DNA from: Immersiella caudata | Taxonomy: Eukaryota; Ascomycota; Sordariomycetes; Sordariales; Lasiosphaeriaceae | DNA: 64,000 nt | Reading direction: 5' to 3' | NCBI GenBank assembly: GCA_030512335.1 | Contig: JAULSU010000006.1 | Location: forward strand, 3,534,001 to 3,598,000 | Part shown: one piece after another, positions 55,787 to 64,000 of the stretch | How the letters are laid out: every line of letters begins with the position of its first letter | Position numbering within the stretch: the stretch's first letter is position 1 | Made by a program: the position numbers and the translations under genes | Notes under the pieces: model-generated | Seen by the model: only the letters and a program-made list of their open reading frames with translations | The model's database searches: none | What the model was told of the DNA's origin: nothing

Positions 55787-56480
55787 TGGAGGTCATCTGT
55801 TCGGCTTGAGGATCTGCCTGTGTTTTATATTTCTTCCCGGTCTAGGTCGTGGATCGTAAAGAGGAATGAAGGGTTCGACATCTTGCCACCATCATGTCCA
55901 GCAGAGAAGCATTTGCGACCTGGACCATCCGCTCTCTTTGATTCCGTTGAACTCTTTGTGAAGCTATGGATCAGTGACTGAAGGTCCGGCTCAGCTTGAC
56001 CCGCTGTGCCTTGTGTGCGCTAAATTAAATCAGTCAGCCACACATCATAGCTGGCCAATTGATGTGGCTCGCGACGTCGGCCTCTCGGTCAAGTCAACTA
56101 GGCGGGGTGGCCTTCCAAACCAATCGGTTTCAAGACCCCGCTCTTGTCTGTGCCAAGGGGTCTGCTGCGCAACGGGCATTCCACCCGAGGCGCACGGATC
56201 AAAGGGAACCAGATTGCCCCACCGCTCGTTGCTGTGCCAACGAAGAACTAACATAAAAGACAAGCGCACCCGTCGTTCAGGGACCCCGTCCAACTTTAAC
56301 TCCTGAGGCCTCGTGGCCCCAGAACCGCAGATAGCTTCCTCTTAATACAGATTACTCTACACCAACCTCCGTTCCAACCGTCAGTCTTCATACCAACGTG
56401 CAAAAGTCGAGAGACTCGCCCGCGCAACTAACTGCATCTCCTTTGCATTTCTAACCCTTACCCACTTTTTTTGCTTCATC
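55787..56480. other. intergenic
   Basis: 3' flank of the HET-like gene and leader of the small TM gene. Nothing else recognised. Confidence 0.4.
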
Positions 56481-56825
56481 ATGGGCAGAAGCGACGTTCT
56501 CATCGACAACCCTCAGGGGGAGCAGCCATCTTCTCCATCCTCATGGTCGTCGCAAAATTCCACTTCGATCCAGGCAATTACTTTTGGCATATTCGCATCA
56601 TTGCTGGCCATCGCTGCCATCTATGTTTCCTACCAGCAACTTCGAATTATGCGCCGCCGCCGCGAACTCGAAACGGACCCGGCTCTCCCATTACACACAT
56701 GTAGTCGCAGCCCCTCGTCATCGCCGCCGCGCGCCGAAGAGCGCAGTGTTTCGAATACTTCCGGGTATCTAATCATGTCGTCAGAGGTGTACGAATTGCA
56801 TCGGTATGTCCTATTTGGCCCTTGA
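56481..56825 (+). CDS. small single-helix membrane protein (114 aa)
   Basis: ATG at 56481 after a pyrimidine-rich leader; 114 residues. A Ser/Gln-rich N-terminal part is followed by one clear helix (AITFGIFASLLAIAAIYVSY) and a strongly basic stop-transfer (QQLRIMRRRRELE), then a Ser/Pro/Arg-rich cytosolic part. No signal peptide, so probably type III or type I by the positive-inside rule. Small fungal proteins with this I-x-x-Y-x-Q-x-R-x-M-R-R-R pattern are common but unnamed. A GTATGT near 56802 could be a donor, in which case the last dozen residues would differ. Confidence 0.6.
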   Translation: MGRSDVLIDNPQGEQPSSPSSWSSQNSTSIQAITFGIFASLLAIAAIYVSYQQLRIMRRRRELETDPALPLHTCSRSPSSSPPRAEERSVSNTSGYLIMSSEVYELHRYVLFGP

Positions 56826-57515
56826 AACCCCCATTCTCCGTCATGGGCTCCGGCCCCGAGAAACGCCTGGGCCACCGCCAAGGCTGGACCCACACCGAGG
56901 TGTCTACACCGACGGTCCACACCGAGAGCCCCACACCGAGGGGCCCAACGGCTGGCCATCGACGGCAGAGCTCTTCCTCTCCCTTTCCTCTTTCCTCTTT
57001 CCTCTCCACAGAAACCACGATTGATCATTCCCCCATTATTTTACACACCTCTGCCCCTCGCATTCCGCACTTTCTCTTGTGCTTGGAAGGTCACGTGCTA
57101 ATGATGCTGTCCAGGGTGACTCCCACTACCGCTTGCGGTTCACTAGTCAGGAGAAGTAGTCAATAACAAAGATGTGATTGTTTTCGAGACTAGTCTGGGC
57201 TGTGTCTGACAAGATGCCTTTTTTTTTTTCACGGAACACGTCGACAAGGCTTTCATTCCTTTCTGGTACTTTTGTATGTATGCAGTTGGGGGACTCGGAG
57301 TTCGGGAGTTCTTAGATCGGAGCACGGTGTCTCTTGGACAGGATTTGCAAACGGAGTTTAGCCTCTCATATGCTTCATGTTAATGCTCTATACAGATGAT
57401 ACCGAATCCAAGCAGCGATGGATACACCTCTTCTCGGGTAAAACACATACAAACACGCAGACTTCATGGCCATGGAATTCTTACTACGCAATACGAGCGT
57501 CCCCTCACCCGTCGC
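56826..57515. other. intergenic with short CACCGAG repeats
   Basis: Near 56890-56945 a block of the type C-C-A-C-A-C-C-G-A-G is repeated imperfectly three to four times. A poly-T run lies at about 57221-57230. No gene recognised. Confidence 0.5.
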
Positions 57516-59066
57516 TCACAGATGGTACTTGAAGTCCAGCTCCCTATCCCCCGTCTTCACCTCCCGGGTGTCCTCCATCTCACCGCTCTCGATCTTCTCC
57601 TTCTTGGAATTCTGACGGCGGAGATAGAGCCATTGCCAGCCGATCAACAGCTGTACAAGAACCAAGGCACCAACAGAAAAGGCGTTCCCGAGAACATAGG
57701 GCGGAGTGCGGTAGATCTGCCCAGCAACAATTCCCGCTGTGTTTGCAAGGGACTGTTGCACGCCAATGGCCATAGCCCTTCGGTAATGTGGTGCAAAATT
57801 GACGTTGAGCCAGGTGAGGTTCAGGCCGGGGCCGTTGTACACGGCGATGGAACACAGGAAAGTTCCGAAGAACTTGACGCCGTTGCTTGTCGGGCAGATG
57901 ATCAGGATGTACCCGGCAATGCCGAATATGTTGGCGAAGGCGATGAGTGGGCCTCTCACACGCAGCTTGTCTGAGATGTATGCGAGTGTCAGAAACGATA
58001 CGCCGCCAATAACGTAGACCGGGATGGTCATGTACTGGGCCTGAAGTGACCCATATCCCATACTCGTAATTATGGAGGGTAAGAAGGTGCTGAAGCCGTA
58101 GAGAAGGATGTTCTGACAGAACTGAATGGCCGAACTGGGGTCTTGTCAGTTGATACCCGGCACTCTCTTCGCATCAACTCACCTAAGCCACAGCTTGAAG
58201 TCCTTCAACGCAATCCACAGCTCATCCCAACTGAAGTCTTCACTTCCCATGTACTGCGCTCTCTGCTTTTCTCGAATGCGCATCAAGCGTTTTTCTTCCT
58301 CGTTCAGGAAGTACGCATTCGTCGGATCATTGGGCAAGCCGAACCAGATGATAGGCGCGATCGCTATGCTCGCCACTCCCTCGATCCAGAATACCCATCG
58401 CCATCCCACTTGGCCCGCCACACCGTCCATTTTCAGCAAGACATACGCTAACAGGCCGCCAACCGCACCGGAAATGGCCGCGCAGACGAACAAGTAGGAG
58501 ACTCGCTTGGCCTGCTCCTCGCGCTTGTAGACCATAGTGAGGTACAGATTCAGACCAGGAAACAAACCTCCTTCGCAGGCGCCAAGGACCAGCCGAGCAG
58601 CGTAGAGTCCCCCGACGTTGGTAACGAATCCGGAGAAGATCGTCGTGAGCGACCACACAACACACAGTGCAGTCAATAGGAATCGCGGCGTGAGTTTCTT
58701 GAGGAGGACGGACCATGGTGTTTCCGTTGCGACATAGGTGGCGTAAAATATTGAGATGGCAGTTGAGAATTGCGCCGAAGAAGCCTTGATGTCCTCGGGC
58801 ATGCCGGCGACCTTCACATTCCCGATGTTGGTGCGATCGAGAAAGCATGAGAGATACACCAGCATGATGATGGGGACGAAGACGGCGTCGAGTTTGAGCA
58901 AGAGCTTGTGCTCGGCGCGGGGGTTGATGCGCTCCTCTTCTTGTGGGGCCGATGCGCCGTCCATGTCCGTGTCTGGGCCGATTCCGTGCTCATTGTGAGG
59001 GTGGAGGGGCTTGTCTGGGGCGTCGTCGCCCTTAGATGATGACTGCCGCCATCTTGGAAACGGCAT
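57516..59066 (-). CDS. MFS transporter, anion:cation symporter family (third copy)
   Basis: Exons 59066-58183 and 58134-57516, intron of 48 nt (GTGAGT...CCCCAG); 1503 nt gives 500 residues. ACS signatures: KLDAVFVPIIMLVYLSCFLDRTNIGNVKVAGM, RLVLGACEGGLFPGLNLYLTMVYKREE, GWRWVFWIEG, and across the splice KLWLSSAIQFCQNILLYGFSTFLP. The second half has NLTWLNVNFAPHYRRAMAIGVQQSLANTAGIVAG, as in Dal5/Tna1-type permeases. It is a plasma-membrane importer of a small organic anion. The gene is divergent from the Zn2Cys6 regulator, with about 1.1 kb between starts; such pairs often belong to one substrate-induced unit. Substrate not deducible. Confidence 0.95.
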
Positions 59067-60205
59067 TGCAGCTTTTTTGAGTTCTAGTATGTCGTTGGGC
59101 CTATCTAGATACCAGTAACGGTCGCGATGATGATTGAGGAGCGAGGGGTCTGGGGCATGCGACGGGGGAAATCTGGTCTCGTGCCCCAGAAGGAGGGTCC
59201 TAGGCGGCGCAAAGTATGTGAGTCAAAGGATAGATAAGTCTGTTGTTGTATTGAAGATTACGAGAATACTCCAACTCAATCGACACATGGTTAACACAGG
59301 TTGTCGCATCTCGATCCCAGGTGCATCGCGACTGCCCATGGAATGGCGGCAGCCGTTTCCCAGTGCCGGGATGGCGCTCGAGCGGCTCTATCGATGATGT
59401 GGGATGTGCCTGCCAACGTGAGAAACCTACCCAAGAAGGGGGTTCGAGGCTGCTGATCTCGTTGATGATTGTCGTCATCCTGTAGGTCGCCGTATGTGAG
59501 TAGCGACACGACTTGCGAAAATTGGAGAGCCCAGAGAGCTTCCGGGTGGGCGCCTGGTTCAGAGAGAAGGAATGGAGGAGACTTGACGAAACGCGCGCTT
59601 TCGACATCAACGCAAAACAGTCACGTCGAGGACGACGCTCGCCATCAGACTTCGTTGATGATGTGGTTGAGCAACACCAAGGCGCGAAGGGGCTTATCTC
59701 TGGCGGACCTGCTGGCGAACGGAAGAGGTGGGGCGGGAGTGTGGGGCTGAAATGGCTTGCGATCGGGGTTGTTCGCCGACGTGTTCTGCTGCAGCTGCGT
59801 TTCTCGATCAGCTGCTCTCCTCAGTGTGATGGGCTTTACGCAGACAGGGTAGCATCAGAGAGCCTTGCGCTGGCTTCTTGTTGGCCGCCGTTGCTGCCTA
59901 GCTGCAGTCATTTGAGGGTCGGCTTTCGGTGGGCGGAGAAGACGCGCGACGGGGCAACTCCACTCTCAACCTCGGGCATTGGCCCCGCTTTGCATGGACC
60001 CCGCGTTGGGGCGTAGTCACAACCGTGCATCGATAGTTGCAGCAGGGGGCTTAACAGCGGCAGGAACCGTTGTGAGGCTGAACAAGCTTTCCTTCTCCGC
60101 TCCGCTGTTATCATCAGCTGTGGAACCCCGAGGTCGCTTCTCCATTCCATTCAAGTTGGTCAAGTCCACATTTTGCCACGACAGGAAACTTGCCACTTCG
60201 AATCC
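59067..60205. promoter_or_regulatory. shared divergent upstream region of transporter and regulator
   Basis: 1.14 kb between the start codons of the minus-strand ACS transporter and the plus-strand Zn2Cys6 regulator. Frames in it lack motifs. It is the only place for both promoters, so sites for the regulator (CGG-type half-sites) would be expected here; I did not establish a specific operator. Confidence 0.5.
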
Positions 60206-62571
60206 ATGGCGCCGACACCGATTCCAAACCCGTCCCCTGCTTCGCCTGAAAGCTCCTCTGCGCGAAAGGTTGCGTGCGTTCTCCGCCCCCCTTCGCGGAT
60301 CAACAAGTCCACGTGGAACTAACAGCGCCAAGATGCCTCCGCTGCCGCCGAAGGCGCACTTTTTGCTCAAAGGATAGGCCGGCTTGCGATAGATGCCGAT
60401 CGAATGCTCTCGAGTGCGTTTACGAAAAGGGGAGAAAGCTTCCCGTCCTAGAGTCGTAAGTCGAGTCGCCGCAGCCATCATCCGCAGTTGCTGAGACCGG
60501 CGCACAAACAGATCTCTCCGCCGAATGCAAGCAAAGCTCAAAGCGTACGAAGGTAAGAAAAGAAATTCTTCCATTGAGCTCTATTCCTAACCATTGAAAA
60601 GAACACTTTGGGTTCCTCCAAGAGGCCCAAATTTCGGCCCAGAGTCGTCCGGATGCTGTCGAAGACAGCGAAGAGGAATTCGAAGACGAGCATGATCTTC
60701 TCGAGCCATTCACACAACTGAGTATCGACAAACCATCCACTAAGTTCAAGGGGCCGGGGTCTGCCGATTACTTTCTTCGCAATGTCAGCCAGCTCTCCGA
60801 GGTCCAGCGCGACGATGGCCTTGATCTCAATCCAGACATATACGATCCCGGGGCTCTTCCATCCAGGCGCCTGCTGATCAAAAGTCAAGAAGTGCGACTT
60901 CCTCCTCTGGATGTGGCACGCCGCTTATTCGCCGCTCAATACACCTATCTCGGCACCATTTTTGCATTCACTGATCCCGCAAGCTTTGATCGCGAGCTGA
61001 TCGCCGCCTACCGCGGACGGCCCGACGTCGCCGACAAGGATGCATGCCTCGCCTACGCCAAGGTTCTTGTCACTCTTGCCTTTGGAAAGATGTACTCGGT
61101 CAACCAGTGGATCGACTATCAGGGACCTCCCGGCTTTGAGTACTTCACCCAGGCTCTCCAGCTCTTACCTGATGCCCACGAAGAAGGCTCGATACGATGT
61201 GTCGAAACACTTGCTCTGGTTGGGTACTTTATGCAGAATATGAACCGACACGATGCGGCATTCCTCTACATTGGTATGGCCCTGCGCATGGCCATCTCCT
61301 TGGGCCTACACCAGGAGGTGAGCGCCTCAGACGATCCAACCGGCGTCGGGCTTGACGAGGAGTCGAGAGAGCACCGCCGACGTGTGTGGTGGAGCATCTA
61401 CAGCCTTGACAGGATATTATCTGTCAAATCTGGGAACCCGGTCACAATCCACGACGAAGACATCGGCGTCCAACTCCCCTCACGGCTTCCTGGAGAAACC
61501 GAGTATTGTCCAGCTGTGGTACTGCGACACTACACCGAACTGTCTCGAATCCTGGGCGAGGTTACCAAATGCATCTACCGCCGATCCCGCCGGCCCCGGC
61601 CCGTTGGGGAGTTGATGAAGTCGGTCCAGAGCATCAACTCGGATCTCTCCAAGTGGGATAGGCAGCTTCCTGGACAGCTCCGATTCGACCCGGATAAGCT
61701 CAGCACTACCCGAGAGAGCGTGAGCACTTTCAGCCACTACTATCAGTGCATCAACATGACGGCACGGCCGCTTCTGTTCCACGTCGTGCGTCGACGACTT
61801 CGAGTCATCCGAACTGATCCGGAAACGAAGGAGACCACGGACTGGAAGGATGGACTCCGCCCGACCACCATCAGCATCATCGAACGCTGTATTTCTGCTG
61901 CTGAGGATACCATTCGGATGATGGCAGAGGCGCGGCGTCGGGACCTCCTTGCCACTTACGGTTATATGGACGGCGAGCACGTGTTTTCGGCGGCCATCGT
62001 GTTGGTCATGGTATGCGCCGCTTTTCCTACCCGCTCAACAACCACCCGCGCCATGAACACTGGACTGGACTTGCTCCGTGATATGGCCGAACGAGGCTGG
62101 AACAGCCATATGAACGCCCGCTATGAACTCCTCTCTCATCTGCGCTCTGTGTTTCTGCCTGGCGAGCCCTCTGCCACGCCGTCTGCGTTTTCCGCTGCCA
62201 CGAGCAACCCCTCGTTTTCGCCTCTCTCGACAGCAAGGTCACCGTGGGTCACCGAAACGTTGCTTGCCCAGATGGGGACAGGCGCTGGGATTGGGGTACC
62301 CCCTTCGTCGAAGGAAATGGTACCTTTATCCGGGGAGTGCGGTACCGAATACCTTGCCAGCGACCCGAACGAACATCTGGTCCATGAGGCGCCCGCAGAG
62401 GAGCCCGACATTTTTACGTTCGACGAGAGCATGTTTATGGATTCTGGGGCATTCAGTAGCGACCAGGTGGTCGACGAGATGGACTATCAGGCCTGGGAGG
62501 AAGGATATGGGGACCCAGCTGTGAACACGGGGTTGGATCTGAGCCATTGGCATTGGACTCAGGGGTTATGA
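60206..62571 (+). CDS. Zn2Cys6 transcription factor with fungal_trans domain
   Basis: Four exons: 60206-60273, 60333-60455, 60512-60552 and 60602-62571, with introns of 49-59 nt (donors GTGCGT, GTAAGT, GTAAGA). The sum of 2202 nt gives exactly 733 residues. The first splice (acceptor CCAAG) creates KVACLRCRRRRTFCSKDRPA, and the zinc cluster C24-x2-C27-x6-C34-x6-C41-x2-C44-x6-C51 is perfect. A short coiled-coil linker (SLRRMQAKLKAYE) suggests dimerisation. The fungal_trans middle-homology domain contains YIGMALRMAISLGLHQEVS, then REHRRRVWWSIYSLDRILSV and GNPVTIHDEDIGVQLP. The C-terminal part is acidic and Ser-rich and may activate. It is nuclear and binds CGG-type sites. Divergence from the ACS transporter suggests it controls that gene. 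Confidence 0.95.
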
Positions 62572-63075
62572 TGGTTATTTATGAACGACTGATGAACAGG
62601 TTACCTATTGATGTTGCATTTGTTCTGCTCCATCTTTTTCTATTTCGGGAACCCCTCTAGGTAACCACAGCACGGTATCGCCTTCCACGGTTTCAAGGTC
62701 AGAAGGCGCAACACACAGTTCGCCGCGCTAAAATCGACATCATGAATTTCCATCCCTTTCAATCCTTCAGAACTGAGCGGTTGCCGCCTTGGCGTTGGAA
62801 ATGGCCTACCGAATACTGCGAAAATGTGTGGTATTTGTGGCTGTACCGCCAAGATGGACGAAACCCCTTCGAGGTGCTGACCGAGTTTCTTGGAGTGCAG
62901 CTAATTTGTCAACCTACGCAATGCTACCCTCAGCCTCAATATCACACTCTCTGCCAAGAGCCTGATGGCAGCGCACCATTTAAAGTCATGTGGAAGCCCG
63001 CCAGCCCTGATCTTGTCAATCATCTTTCAAAGTCTACAAACTTGATCAAATTCGGCAATACTTTTTTTCTCACAA
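62572..63075. other. intergenic
   Basis: Regulator 3' flank and promoter of the NucA/NucB-type gene. The 136-codon frame at 62742-63152 overlaps that gene's start and has no motif, so it is not called. Confidence 0.5.
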
Positions 63076-64000
63076 ATGAAGTCGTTTCATACGCTGTTTG
63101 GTACCTCGGTCTGGGTACTACTTCACCTTTACACCCTCGTTCTAGGATCTGACAGCCTACTACTCAGAGAACTCGTCATTCACCCTTTGGGTGGAAACAC
63201 CAGCAGCATCTTCTCAACGGCGTCATCTTCCTTCCTCACACTCGACGAGCGACAGTTGAAATGCCCTGCAGGGTACCCTGTCCCGGTATGCAACCCTTCT
63301 CCCCTGTCCCCAACCCAGGGCTAATGATTAGAGCCTAGTGCCCCGGCGGAGTCTTCTGCACCCAACTAGGCCGCTTCTGCTGCCCATCCAACCAAGCCGT
63401 CTCCTGCCCCACAGGTGGCACCTGCTGCACAGCCGGTTGCGCCGACCCGGGTAACACATGCTGCGGTACTAAAGGCCAATGCCTACCCACCGAACAATGT
63501 TGTAGCGGTGGTGGTGGCTGCGCAACCAAGACAGGAACCTGCTGCGGCGCGGGCCACTACTGCACCGCGGGCGCGCGCTGCTGCAAAGATGCCGACGGCG
63601 ATAGTTTCTGCTCGCCTGCGGGCGCGGCTTGCTTTGATACCATGACGCTTGACTTTGCGGACTACCCTGGCATGGACGAGATCTTTGAGAATATGTGTCG
63701 CGGCATGTTGCGCTCGGGCCAGAAGATGGGGAGCCTGAACGAGATTATATTAACGTATATCGGGCCACGCCGAAGATCTGAGGCAGATAAGAACAGGAGG
63801 GATGCAGGATGCAAGGATAGCGTCTGCGCGAGGTTGTTTTCGGGAGGTGGAGTCAAGTTCCAGTGCGATGAGTTCCCGTTTGCGACGTCGATGGAGGGAG
63901 GGGCCAAGGCGGCTATGCAGTGTGTGTCTGGCCATGATAACAGGGTGATGGGGAGCCGGTGGGGCACGGCGGTGCGGGGGAAGACGAGGGGGACGAGGAT
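63076..64000 (+). CDS. secreted Cys-rich protein with NucA/NucB-type deoxyribonuclease domain, partial at window end
   Basis: Exon 1, 63076-63285, encodes a signal peptide (MKSFHTLFGTSVWVLLHLYT, cleavage near residue 24) and a short propeptide-like part. A 53-nt intron (63286-63338, GTATGC...CCTAG) leads to exon 2, open to the window edge (290 residues seen). Residues 63-169 hold over 20 cysteines in CC, CxxC and C-x5-6-C spacing (GRFCCPSNQAVSCPTGGTCC and similar), like the granulin-type Cys-rich domains of fungal secreted proteins. From about residue 225 comes CKDSVCARLFSGG, then FQCDEFPFATSMEGG and MQCVSGHDNRVMGS, which match the NucA/NucB core, where C-D-E-F-P-F and the following G-H-x-N-R are characteristic. 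Bacterial NucA/NucB are secreted or cell-surface DNases. The C-terminal end lies outside the window. Confidence 0.85.

Noticed and set aside
62742..63152. 136-codon plus-strand frame overlapping the nuclease gene start
   Set aside because: Has an ATG, but overlaps a gene with a clear signal peptide and splice; no motif, so it is probably leader sequence.
1..64000. Transposons, tRNA genes, CRISPR arrays, plasmid or phage features
   Set aside because: No transposase, reverse transcriptase, terminal repeats, B-box-like tRNA pattern or spaced repeats were seen by eye. A tRNA scan and repeat masking would be decisive.

Overview
The window is eukaryotic nuclear DNA from a filamentous ascomycete (Pezizomycotina, probably a Sordariomycete). 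Genes carry short introns of about 48-106 nt with GTRNGT donors and CAG/TAG acceptors. Gene families are typically fungal: Zn2Cys6 regulator, anion:cation-symporter MFS proteins, SAT4/PTH11-like rhodopsin-fold protein, HET-like protein, S53 sedolisin, CYP65-like P450, DUF2828 and DUF829. No rRNA, recognisable tRNA, intact transposon or CRISPR was seen. Most long reading frames here are antisense or GC-driven shadows, so only frames supported by family motifs, spliceable structure or plausible composition are listed.

Layout. 0-10.5 kb: DUF829 protein, small Cys-rich protein, a long disordered/coiled-coil protein whose frame holds an in-frame TAG, a fungal multi-pass membrane protein and a rhodopsin-fold receptor-like protein. 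10.5-19.4 kb: a long gene-poor stretch, a doubtful spliced gene at 13 kb, and two same-strand ACS-family MFS transporters. 19.4-36.8 kb: a gene-poor zone rich in relics (membrane-protein relic, NB-ARC relic, secreted/TM relic, AsaB/CmcJ-like oxygenase relic, C2H2 zinc-finger relic) with a few small intact-looking genes, including a GFA-domain protein, a two-repeat Cys protein and a 97-aa tail-anchored protein. 36.8-42.7 kb: secreted sedolisin, P450 and a decayed DHA2-type MFS transporter. 43-53 kb: secreted hypothetical, DUF2828/vWA protein, seven-exon MFS transporter and FAD monooxygenase. 54-64 kb: HET-like protein, small TM protein, a third ACS transporter divergent from a Zn2Cys6 regulator, and at the right edge a secreted Cys-rich protein with a NucA/NucB-type nuclease domain that runs off the window.

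How genes may work together (inference). The transporter at 57.5-59.1 kb and the regulator at 60.2-62.6 kb share one upstream region and look like a small uptake-plus-control pair. The P450 at 39.4 kb, the broken efflux-type transporter directly after it and the broken AsaB-like oxygenase at 31 kb are the kinds of gene found in secondary-metabolite clusters, but no backbone synthase is present. Several relics carry stops best explained by CAG/CAA/CGA changing to TAG/TAA/TGA, which resembles RIP or cytosine deamination.

Exon junctions come from reading the sequence by eye. Where total spliced length is a whole number of codons and family motifs rejoin across junctions, the model is considered strong.
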